Shown: positions 9,825-19,782 of the stretch, piece after piece
How the letters are laid out: each line of letters begins with the position of its first letter
Numbering within the stretch: the stretch's first letter is position 1
NCBI RefSeq assembly: GCF_029784135.1
Contig: NC_073746.1
Location: 110,454,661-110,518,660 of the forward strand
Source: Toxorhynchites rutilus septentrionalis
Taxonomy: Eukaryota > Arthropoda > Insecta > Diptera > Culicidae
DNA length: 64,000 nucleotides
Direction: 5' to 3'
Position numbers and translations under genes: made by a program
The notes under the pieces: model-generated
Told to the model about the DNA's origin: nothing
What the model saw: the letters and a program-made list of their open reading frames with translations, nothing else
Database searches by the model: none

Positions 9825-11995
9825 TCACTAAGATAATAATTGTTCAGGAATGTTGCGTGTGATTTTATCTCCCACCTGACCGCAAAAATGATTTTGTAAG
9901 TATTAGAAATCATATTGAGTCAATTGAAGCGATATATTCCCGCCTTGGAGATACCGATCTTGCTACAATCAGTCGGGACTTGTCTGGAACACTTCAACCA
10001 ACGATCGCCCTTCCGTTGATGGCTTACTATCTAGCATTTCTGTTGCTTGTGCTTCGCCACTAGACGGCTTGAGCTTACATGGATTGTCTCAAATCAATTA
10101 TATTATCTAAATGGACGAATTTTGGATTTTACTCTGGTGAATGAAACTACGCTCTCTCGATGCCATCTCGAAGAAGCTGCAGAACCGCTTTCCGCTCTTG
10201 ACGGCGACCATCCTGCTTTGGAGGTAACGATTAGTCTCTCACAGTTCATCGTACTTATAAACATTCCGGACGAGCCTGGACTTGACTTTCACCGAGCCAA
10301 TTCTGAAGGATTACTAGAAGCCCTACGCCAAACTGATTGGCATTTCCTAGAATCCACAGATGACATAAACGTTGCAGTTGACTGCTTTACAAGTTTGCTT
10401 AAAGGTTACATGGTTGTTTTTATCCCATTGCGTAGACCATCCCCCAATCCACCCTGGGGAAACGCACAACTGAGACGTTTGAAACGACTGAGATCGAAGG
10501 CACTTCGAGACTATTGCCAGTCCCACTGTGTATTCACCAAGCAATGTTTCGCACGGGCTAGTAACAGTTATCGAACGTTCAACCGCTATTTATACAAACA
10601 CTACTGCATAAGAACTCAAGAAGATTTACGTAGACATCCCCGAAATTTTTGGAAATACGTGAATTCAAAACGGAAGGATAACAATGGACTACCCGCGGAG
10701 ATGTTTCTGGGCAACTCACTTCAGCACTTCTGGAAATACGTGAATTCAATGATTCGACTTTGTCGGGATGCCGTATTATAGACGCTTGTAGAGATACACC
10801 TAGAGATGTGTGTCATCTGAGAAACCTCGCGGTCTCACCGGACCAAGTGAAATTCGCCATAAACAAATTGAAGTGTTCAATGTCTAGTCCCGATGGCATT
10901 CCCTCCTTCATCCCTAAAAAATGTGACGAGGAGTTGATTCGTCCACTCACTGCACTCTTCAATCTCTCATTAAGACAACGTTGCTTTCCCACCTGTTGGA
11001 AGACGTCAATCATGTTTCCTGTGTTCAAAAAAGGTGATCGACAGAACATCGAAAACTACAGAGGCATAACTTCGCTTTGTGCGTGTTCCAAAGTTTTCGA
11101 AATTTTATTGAATGACTTGTTTTTTGACTATTGCAAGAACTACATTGCCACCGATCAACATGGATTCTACCCCAAAAGATTGACTACCACGAACCTGGCT
11201 CGGTTCGCCTCGTTTTGCATAAGCAACATTGATGCTGGTGCTCAAGTCTACACAGACTTGAAATCAGCATTTGATAGAGTTGACCACGGAATACTACTGG
11301 GACGATTAGGACGAATCGGTGTCTCAGCGGATCTTGTCAGCTGGTTCGAATCATACCTAACGAATCGTATGTTCACCGTTAACATTGGATCGGAAAGATC
11401 AGAACAATTTTCGAACCTGTCAAGCGTGCCACAAGGGAGCAATCTGGGCCCCTTGCTATTCTCAATTTTCATTAACGAGCTTTCTATCGTACTACCTCCT
11501 GGCTGCCGATTGTTCTACGCTGATGACGTTAAAATTTACATGGTCATCCGAAGCTTTGAGGACTGCCACGCTCTACAACAGCTGCTGGATCATTTCACCG
11601 AATGGTGTACACGGAACATGCTAACGCTAAGCATTCACAAATGTAATGTTATTACGTATCACCGCAAGCTCAATCCGATAACATTTGATTATTCAATTGA
11701 CGGACAGTCTCTCGATCGTGTTTCTAAAGTTCGTGATCTTGGCGTCATCCTAGACTCATCATTTACCTTCAGCTTGCACTACAACAACATGATTTCTAGA
11801 GCCAACCGGCAGCTGGGATTTATGTTTAAAATATCCCGAGAATTTAATGACCCGCTTTGCCTCCGATCTCTATACTGCACTTTGGTGAGATCGATTTTGG
11901 AATCTAACCCTCAAGTATGGTGCCCATATCAATCAACGTGGACTGCTAGGATCGAATCAATACAACGGAAATTTGTAAGACATGCCCTTCGTCGT
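9825..11995 (+). mobile_element. NLTR-2: Jockey-type LINE fragment, truncated at both ends
   Basis: Remnants of the endonuclease start near 9825 (a YLPPDRKNDF-like stretch after a stop). The reverse transcriptase follows to 11995, where it breaks off into an unrelated repeat. No RNase H is present, as in Jockey/CR1-type elements. No 3' UTR or target duplication remains. NLTR-5 and the 39395 fragment are of the same general type. Confidence 0.85.
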
Positions 11996-12019
11996 CCTAT
12001 GTCAAAATCCCGTCCGTGA
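10047..12019 (+). pseudogene. NLTR-2 ORF2 reverse transcriptase, frameshifted
   Basis: The first frame (10047-10781) holds the end of the endonuclease (DGDHPALEV) and the linker. The second (from about 10755 to 12019) holds the reverse transcriptase: KKGDRQNIENYRGITSL, TDLKSAFDRVDH, SVPQGSNLGPLLFSIF and FYADDVKIY, then the thumb with VRDLGVILDSSFTF. The YADD active site is intact. The two frames are separated by a deletion of linker sequence at about 10715-10750, where an 18-nt copy of TGGAAATACGTGAATTCA reappears. The last residues after about 11995 belong to the adjoining repeat, not to the enzyme. Confidence 0.85.
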
Positions 12020-12296
12020 CTATAGGCTCAGACCCATCAACTTTTTTAAATACTTTTTTATGTTTTTTTCCGAAAGATTATGCATAAAAACATCGTTTTA
12101 TGAAGAAGGGAGTGATCAGCAATACCTTTGCTGAATATAAATCTAATTGTTATTGGGCATTCGCTAACAAGGTGTACACGTGTTCTGTTAAACTTTTTTT
12201 ATTTGTTTGAGAATCAGTTCGTTCTTCAAAACCAGAAATGAGTGCATAAATGCTGCTGTAAGCGTGATATAAAATTATTGTACTTGAACCGATTCA
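11996..12296 (+). repeat. Dispersed repeat, copy 1 (also at 54131)
   Basis: The segment starting CCTATGTCAAAATCCCGTCC with the following GGCTCAGACCCATCAACTTTTTT recurs with few changes at 54131-54200. It abuts the broken end of NLTR-2 exactly. No coding capacity. Probably a short non-autonomous element; its far end is not defined. Confidence 0.6.
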
Positions 12297-12301
12297 TTTA
12301 T

Positions 12302-14019
12302 TATTATTATTATTTATTTATTTATGACACTTTACCACCAAAGTGCGTGGCATTGGTGTCATTTATGTTTTACATTTTTCATTTTCTCGCTGCATTAATT
12401 ATAACTAATTAGATCTTAAATATCTCTTAGAAAATTCAAAATGGCAATTTCAGTGTCATTAGCTAGTATTTCATGGTGAGCCGTGTATGCCCTATTCTTA
12501 TTCAGGTTAGAACTCGTTGTTCGGACGCGTATTTGCGATCTTTGTATATATGAGGAGTGTGCTTAGTTCGTCGCAACTTGGTTCCACTTTATAATCGCAC
12601 GTACAATATCCTGGGATGGTACCAGGATGTCGAGATGTGGTTCATTTCGGCCTTGTTTGGCCAGTTCATCAGCTTTGTCATTTCCAACAATGCCAGAATG
12701 GCCAGGTATCCAGCTGGAGGTAATATTCCGTTCCTCTATGTTCTTTCCAATGAACTGTATCCATGGGTGTTTTGATTGACCTCCACTTAACGCATCAAGA
12801 CAGCTAGCGGAATAGGTAAAAATAATGACATTTTAATGTCCTCGTACGTTTGACACGGCTGTTTTTAGAGCAAACGCTTCCGCTGAGAACACGCCACATA
12901 TTTCAGGTAAACCGAAACTGTAGCTATAGTTGCACATAACTACTCCAGCACCAGTTTTGTTATTCTCTTTGGAGCCATCGGTGTAGATTTGTTCATGGTC
13001 GGAATAAAAGCTACAAACAAACTCCTTGAACTGAGGTAAAACAGTGATCCTGTTTGCGTCTGCTCTGCTCTTTCTCCTAAGGTTGTTGTCAATTTCCGGG
13101 AGTGTTGCATACCATTCTCTATCTGAAACCCTTAAAGTCCTGCATGCCTTCGGAAAACCCCATCCGGTTGCTTTTTGCAGAAGGTGATTTACTCTTCTTG
13201 TTATTTAATAATCAGATGCTTCTTCGATTTTTTCCATTATACGAATACTGAGTTGACGCAGACGTTGGATGAGGGCCAAGTGAAATGGGAGGCAACCAGC
13301 GTCAGCCATTATGGAAATTATGGGGCTAGTTGGAAATGCACCAGACGCCTGCCAAGCTACTTCATTATACATGGGTCCTAAAATTCGCTCAATTGCTTCG
13401 ATGTTGATGCTTTTGATTCCCAAGCCGTTGAAAAGCTTTGAAGTGACTAAGGCTGATCCTATACTGAAAAGTGATGAACGATTATTCCTTTTTAGACGGT
13501 GTCCGAGTATGCGAAGAATGTTGATTCTTCTGCTACAGCTTTTTTTTATATCGGTAAAATGTTTTAAAAAGTTGAAGTTTGGGTCAATTATTACCCCGAA
13601 AATTGTCATACTTCTCACACGTGGTATTGTGTCTTGTTGATTTTAATAGATCGCCCTCGCATTCGGTGTCTTAGATGGCAGATGTGTAGCAGTATAGATT
13701 TGTTTGGAGCAGTGGTGAAACCTACGCTAGATGTCCATTCAACTGCAGCTACAACAGCTTTTCTAAGTGTCCTGCGAACAGTTTGATGATTCGTTCCCTT
13801 TGCTGTAAGTCACTTGGTATAGCGTCAAATATTGGTTGCATAGCCACAAGGAATAAGGATTTGAGCCTTGTGGAACTCCATTATCTGCTTTTCTGAGGTT
13901 TGAGAGTGAACCATTAGCAGCCACCTGGAAGTATGTGTCTCTAAGGAAACTGTACAAAATATTCATCATACGTCCAGAAATTCTCCAGCGAGCTAGCGAG
14001 TTAAGTATTTCAGGTCTGT
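12302..14019 (-). pseudogene. NLTR-3 ORF2, 3' part: RT palm end, thumb, RNase H
   Basis: On the minus strand the region carries the RT motif DNGVPQGS (about 13870), the thumb (IFGVIIDPNFNFLKHF, 13600), then RNase H with YTDGSKEN (about 12985), FSAEAFAL and PGHSGIVGNDKADELAK (about 12700). The stop is at 12416-12418. The segment that should hold YADD (about 13798) is deleted. RNase H reads FTYSAS where FTDSAS is expected, so a catalytic Asp is lost. A (TAA)n/(TAAA)n tail at 12297-12326 is typical of the I clade. Confidence 0.85.
12328..12345 (-). other. 3' hairpin of NLTR-3
   Basis: CACTTT-ACCACC-AAAGTG forms a perfect 6-bp stem with a 6-nt loop directly next to the (TAA)n tail. By position it is the likely reverse transcriptase recognition structure of this LINE. 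The function is inferred. Confidence 0.55.
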
Positions 14020-14023
14020 ATGT

Positions 14024-15298
14024 TGCTGCGAGATCTTTGCTGCTTATTTTATTTTGCCCCTTCGTCTTTCTCGCTCTAACTCAACAAACCACGTGGATAT
14101 GCGGATCTCAACGCCGCAATCATGCATAAAGGCACACGCTTAACTCTTGTCTTTTTGATTTGCTGCATGCACACAAAGGAAGGCCACACGCACACACACT
14201 CAACATGCTCACTAACCATTCTTCGAACCTGATGCGTGTCGCTCTCTGGTGAGTTCCCTCAGCGCCCTTTGTTCTCCACGCTGAGTCATCCTCTCGTCAA
14301 CCGGAAGCCTCTCTTTGCTGGGTCCCTTTGTGCAGCCAACAATCTCCCAGCAATCGTACCACAACCTCGTGGGCTAGGCGAAACACCGCCTAATCATCCT
14401 GATACAAGTGATATCACCGTCGCGGTATTCATTTATCACTACTCGCGGTCACTACAACGCGATTCACCCAAACGATTCTGTCTACACCTCATAATACGAT
14501 CGTAAAGCAAGCAAACTAATCGATTACTTGCGGCGTATCCGCCCGTTACAAGAATACACTTTTCTTCTTTTAATCGCACTTTTTCTCAAAGCCAATACAC
14601 CGCACAACGCAAGCAACAAACACGCGGCCAAGTAAAAATGGCGGACACTAAATCGCCGCGTAGGACAATCGTTTCTTTTTGGCGAATGTACCAAGCACCA
14701 CACCCGATGGCCAATTCCAAAAGCTAAGAGCTGAACGGACACTTCCAAACCGGATCTGAACGGAAAAGCACTTCCGTGGGATGAAGATTCACCGCTTCCC
14801 GGGGAAAACAGGCACTTCGAAAAACTCTTCAATTGTGAGCGACACGGCATCACACCACAGCTTTTCCGTATTCGAGTGGGACCGCACGGCCGTTCTTGTT
14901 GGCGTTATGGTTTCTTCACTCCGCGGGTACAATTTTCTTTTCGCGCGAGATGGTACAATTGATCGAGCTTGTACGCGGCGCCATTATTTCACCTCGCGGG
15001 CACAGAAAAATTTCCGTTACGTACGAGACGGAGCACTCGACCGTTCGGGTTGACGATCTAACAACTTCTCCCGTTCCTTAGTGTGGCCTAGCGTGGCTTC
15101 GCTTTGGCTGGTTTGTGTGTTGGTAAACGCCACACTCGCCACCAACATTTCTTCGTCACAGCTTTCGGCTGTGTTTCCGTCGTTTGCGATCATCACCCGC
15201 AACCGGGATAGGTTGTTGCATGAGAGAGCGCCGTGTGTAGCGTGTGAATTGTGTTGTGACTAACTAACATGCAGCAAATGTGACCTGATTATGCAACA
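14024..15298. mobile_element. Solo-LTR-like insertion inside NLTR-3 (1,275 bp)
   Basis: The insert interrupts the RT between SKAYDTT and the sequence encoding RPEILNSLARWRISGR. It begins TGCTGCGAGATC and ends TTATGCAACA (TG...CA), and it is flanked by ATGT at 14020-14023 and 15299-15302. The 4-bp duplication and TG/CA ends fit a solo LTR of a Ty3/gypsy-type element. There is no protein, and frames such as 14524-14853 (reverse) have no motif. Orientation is unknown. The ends are also imperfect inverted repeats (TGYTGC...TTTGCTGC), so a non-autonomous DNA transposon is a weaker alternative. Confidence 0.65.
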
Positions 15299-15302
15299 AT
15301 GT

Positions 15303-16357
15303 TGTGTCGTAAGCTTTTGAAATGTCAAGAGATATTATTTCGACGTGCTCATTCTGCTCGAGGCTAATAAGGGACTCTAGCTTAGCAAGATGGGAGTCGA
15401 CTCCTTTGCCAGCGCTGAAAGCGTGTTAGCGTGGATTCAGTTTACCTGTGGATTTCAGTTCCGTAATGAGTCGTCTATTTACCATTCTCTCAAACAATTT
15501 ACCAAGACAGCTAAGCAGCGTTATCGGTCTGTAACCTTCAGGTTTGCTGAAGTCTGCATCAGGTTTTGGGATCGGAATTATAATGCCTACTTTCCATTGC
15601 GCTGGAAAAACACCACTGTCCCACACATGATTATATAACTCTAGCAGGGAGATTTTCGCAGAGAATGGTAGACGTTGCAACAGAGTGTAACTTATATTAT
15701 CAGGACCTGTAGAGGAACCTCCATGTCGATTTAGTGCCCACATTAGTTCTTCGATGGTAAAATCTGCATTATAACATTTATTCGTGTTTGTTCGTTGATT
15801 GTTGAAATAGCTATCTTTACCGGATTTATGTTTCTTGCGAAATTTTTCAGAGTAATTTGCGTTAGATGACCTTATTTGGTATTCATCAGCTAGGGCATTT
15901 GTGACCATTTCTGCATTATTGGTGAGGCCCATTTGAAGATTTAGAGACATGGTATTGCAGCGCCGCTTCCCTTGTAGTTTATTAATGTTATTCCATACTT
16001 GACTGGCGGGGGAATTGGGGTTAATATTTTCCACAAAAGTTTCCCAACTTGTTTGTTTGGCAATACGTATAGATTTTCGACACAAAGATCGAGCTTCTTG
16101 AAACATTTTCAAGGCAATACTTTTTTGTGGGTCGTCGTCCTTCAGACGACGGAGAGCTCTTAATCGTTTACGTCCGGCTTTAATTACTGCTTCCACCTCT
16201 TGGTTCCACCAAACGACCGATTTTGGTCCTCTGTTCCCTGTATTACTTGGAATGCTGGATTCTGCTGCTGCAATAATATTGTACGTGAAATCATACACTG
16301 TTGGATTAGAACCAGGAAAAAACGATCTCATAGTAAGCTGTTCATAGAGCTTCCAGA
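15303..16357 (-). pseudogene. NLTR-3 ORF2, middle part: linker and RT fingers
   Basis: The minus-strand frame 16331-15426 includes PKSVVWWNQEVEAVIKAGRK, the RT start PIPKPDADF-EGYRPITLLSC, and LFERMVNRR. It continues in broken frame to the finger motif LDISKAYDTT at about 15310. It is the coding sequence between the DD37E insertion (upstream) and the solo-LTR-like insertion (downstream). Confidence 0.85.
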
Positions 16358-16359
16358 TA

Positions 16360-17658
16360 AAGGGTGTGTCACATCAAATTGCATCACGGAAAAAACGCTG
16401 TAGAAATTCGCCCAGTAGACCGATCCTTTTGAAAATTCTAGACAGTAAAATAAAAACTATTAAACAACTTTTGGCATTTTCTTTTTATTCATACTTCGAG
16501 CCCAAGCCCGTATGCTCGCACCTTCCTCTTTACCCCGTCCATAAGGTTCTGTACAACGTCAGGTTGTAGTTTTTTTTGAACAGAAATCCATTTTCTCTTG
16601 AAGTCCGCCTCCGATTTGACAACTTTTGGGTTCTTCCGGAGGGCCTGCTTCATAATCGCCCAATATTTCTCTATTGGGCGAAGCTCCGGCGCGTTGGGCG
16701 GGTTCATTTCCTTTGGCACGAAGGTGACCCCGTTGGCTTCGTACCACTCCAACACGTCCTTTGAATAGTGACACGAAGCGAGATCCGGCCAGAAGATGGT
16801 CGGGCCCTCGTGCTGCTTCAATAGTGGTAGTAAGCGCTTCTGTAGGCACTCCTTAAGGTAAACCTGCCCGTTTACCGTGCCGGTCATCACGAAGGGAGCG
16901 CTCCGCTTTCCGCAAGAGCAGATCGCTTGCTACACCATGTACTTTTTGGCAAACTTGGATAGTTTCTGCTTGCGAATCTCCTCCGGAACGCTGAATTTGT
17001 CCTCTGCGGAGAAGAACAACAGGCCCGGCAGCTGACGAAAGTCCGCTTTGACGTAGGTTTCGTCGTCTATTACCAGGCAATGCGGCTTCGTCAGCATTTC
17101 GGTGTACAGCTTCCGGGCTCGCGTCTTCCCCACCATGTTTTGCCTTTCATCGCGGTTAGGAGCCTTCTGAACCTTGTATGTACGCAGGCCTTCCCGCTGC
17201 TTGGTCCGCTGGACGAATGAACTTGACAAATTCAGTTTATTGGCGACATCCCGGACCGAACTTCTCGGATCACGTCTAAACTGCTTAACTACGCGCTTGT
17301 GATCTTTTTCACTGACGGAGCATCCATTTTTGCCGTTCTTCACCTTCCGGTCGATGGTTAGGTTCTCGAAGTATCGTTTTAGTACTCTGCTGACCGTGGA
17401 TTGGACGATTCCCAGCATCTTACCGATGTCCCGATGTGACAACTCCGGATTCTCGAAATGAGTGCACAGGATTAATTCACGATGCTCTTTTTCGTTCGAC
17501 GACATTTTTCCAAATTTACGAAAAATTGACAGTGAAGCATGGCCAACGTGATCTATACACTCTTATCTGATTATAAGCGAAAGCTGAAGATATAATTCCT
17601 AAAAATTAAATTTCTACAGCGTTTTTTTCCGTGATGCAATTTGATGTGACACACCGTT
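16360..17658 (-). mobile_element. DD37E Tc1/mariner transposon (ITmD37E type), copy 1
   Basis: It is 1,299 bp long, with terminal inverted repeats of about 48 bp starting AAGGGTGTGTCACATCAAAT. TA duplications lie at 16358-16359 and 17659-17660. One terminal mismatch sits at 17656. It is inserted in NLTR-3 ORF2. A near-identical copy lies at 56451-57743. The 37 residues between the last two catalytic residues define the DD37E group known from mosquitoes. Confidence 0.93.
16489..17505 (-). pseudogene. DD37E transposase, copy 1 (one nonsense codon)
   Basis: The frame begins MSSNEKEHRELIL and reads through helix-turn-helix regions (LSHRDIGKMLGIVQSTVSRV; SSVRDVANKLNLSSSF). The catalytic residues are VIDDETYVKADF (first Asp), FWPDLASCHYSKD (second Asp) and NAPELRPIEKYWAIMK (Glu). 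A stop replaces the Trp after KKYMV at 16930-16932; copy 2 has Trp there. Otherwise the frame is open across about 338 codons. The enzyme would cut and join element ends at TA. This copy would be inactive unless the stop is read through. Confidence 0.92.
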
Positions 17659-17660
17659 TA

Positions 17661-18620
17661 GCATTTTCAAAGATCCATTTCTCTCGGCGTTTCGGCTCAT
17701 CAATTTCTGTAACAGGGTCTATTAAAATTGGCAGATGATCACTTCCTGAGTAATCTAATAGTATCTTCCAGTTGAATTTGATTGCAGCAGATTTGAGCAG
17801 ATGGAAACGTCGAGTGCCTGAGAAGCTCCCGTTATAGGATCAATGCGCGTGTGACAGCCATTGTTAAGGATAACCATATAGTTTTGAACTGCCATATCTA
17901 AAATTTCTTCCCCACGCCTTCTTGTTTCATAAGGAGAGTTGTGCATTCTGCTTCCCCATGCAGTGTGATGAGCGTTGAGACCACCTAACAGAAGTGAAGG
18001 TTTTTGAATCTCCTTTATCAGGTCGTTTAACTTTTTGGTGGCAGTTTTATCCCTTGGTGGATGGTATACTGATGCAACCGTTATTGCCATTGGAGCATAC
18101 AGTTGTACTACAACAGCCTGGATGTTAGTTCGAATGGCAAATTTGTTGGAATGGTGTTCCTTTTTTTTATAGCCATACTAGCGTCTTTTCTGCCGTGAAT
18201 GGAACACTGGCTCAACAGTAGGTCGTAATTGTTTCCCTGAAAGTTTGGTCTTATTCTGTAGTAATCTCCATTAGTTTCTTTCAAGCCTATGATGACAGGT
18301 TGATAGCATCTGGACAACATCTGCAATTCGTGCTGGTGTGAACAGAGTCCGCATATGTTCCACTGAATAGCAAACGCTGGTGATTTTCTTTGATGTCTGA
18401 TGAAATCGGATTCGGTGTCATTAGAAGATTGTAAAGATGATTGGGATGTGGTGTCGTAGCAAGCTGCATCCATATGCCCTCGAACTTTCATCCACATATC
18501 CGGAGATGTGTTTGCACTGGTCTGTAAACGATATATTTGTTTCGATACTTGCCCGGGTTTGCGAGCAAACCACGCCGACTGCCGCCAGGGGCTCATCGGA
18601 TCGTTCCGAGACATCCCTGT
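17661..18620 (-). pseudogene. NLTR-3 ORF2, endonuclease part
   Basis: The frames show FAIQWNICGLCSHQHEL (start of the APE endonuclease), IGLKETN, VASVYHPPRDK, LLGGLNAHHTAWGSR, LDVSICS and GSDHLPILIDP. The usual catalytic Asp of LGDFNAH reads Gly here (GGLNAH), so the nuclease would be dead. Frames change at about 18108. The reading continues on the far side of the DD37E insertion. Confidence 0.82.
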
Positions 18621-19440
18621 TCGGGGTCGGCGTGGGAGGCTTGATGCTTATCATATCCGAATATTTGAAATTTATTTTGCTGCTTGACGGTGGTATTCCT
18701 CGGCTGTTTGAGAAGGACGTTTTGCTAGGTTGGCGGTCGAGCTGAAGGCTTGTTGATCAACAGGTTGAAGAAAGGCGCCCCGGATCTCCTCACCTAGCAG
18801 ACTCGCTTCCTCTTCTAGAAGTGAAAGGAGTACTTCACATTCCTCACCTCACATTCCTCACCGCCTGTTCGTCTGCTTGGATGTGTCCGGCATAATTTTA
18901 AATCGTTGTTTAGAGTTTTGATTAGTTTGGAGCATGTTTTCTACTGAGTTCATACAAGGTGGTGATCGCTGTTCGTTCATATTCTTGTCCTTGTTCATAG
19001 TAGGGTCGATTTTCTCGTTGGTATAGTGTATCTTCTTATGCGATTCCTGGTCCATTATTTTATCGATATCAGAATATGTGCTGCTTGTGTCATATTGGTT
19101 CGAGGAACGTTCAACCCGAGCTTCGCTATATCTATGTGTCGCTTACCACTTCTGCTGCGCACATTCATAGCATGTCTAGGTTTATTATTGTTATGTTTTT
19201 CATGTTGATTGGTTGGTGGAGAGATGGAACATTTGTCCTTTCTGGATTGTCTGTCCGTTGGTATTTTTGACAATTCAATTGTGGAGCAGATAATGAAATT
19301 ATCAAGGATGATTTCTGATGGTTTACTGCTGCTTCTTCAGGAGATTTTAATTGACTGTGAGGGGTTGGTCTCAAGGTATTTTTCAAAGAAGCTAGTTCCA
19401 TTTCCAAACAGCAAACTTTCAACTTTCAACTTCCAGAAGG
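18621..19440 (-). pseudogene. NLTR-3 ORF1, C-terminal low-complexity part
   Basis: Reverse-strand frames between about 18650 and 19422 are rich in Lys, Asn, Ser and Gln (for example KSPEEAAVNHQKSS, NVRSRSGKRHIDIAK). They lie where ORF1 of this LINE should be, upstream of the endonuclease. Zinc knuckles are not found. Several frame changes occur. The boundary with the LTR-type insert is uncertain (between 19366 and 19490). Confidence 0.5.
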
Positions 19441-19441
19441 G

Positions 19442-19782
19442 TGTACAGCATCCCACCGCTGTCACCACTTGTACTGGTTTTGTCACCTGTCATTAAAAAG
19501 ACAAACGCGGTATAATATTATCCAGCATACTAAGCATACTACTCCTGGCCCGACTGGCTCAGTACTTTTTATTTCATCTTATGTTTACAATCAAAATTAC
19601 TAACTTAATACAATCAAAATAACTAACTTAACGTTTCCGTAGTGCTGACTCTGCGCGAACCCCTGTTGTACAATCAAAACCGCTATGTTGAACTTGCCCC
19701 CTGGAAATTTGGCGAATAAACAAAACTAAAGTGGGGCCGGTTCGACATAAGCGGAATTTAGAAATTAAATAAGGGCGCTACA
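19442..19782 (-). repeat. Probable 3' LTR of a minus-strand LTR-type element
   Basis: Read on the minus strand, a purine-rich tract (AGTAGGGGGAGA, 19783-19794) is followed by TGTAGCGCCCTTATTTAATT and then by an AAATAAA polyadenylation-like signal (about 19570). The sequence ends near CTGTACA (19442). TGTA...TACA ends and the polypurine tract fit an LTR of about 340 bp. An alternative left end at 19366 would give an exact 5-bp duplication GGGGT (19361-19365 and 29474-29478). I cannot decide between them. Confidence 0.5.
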
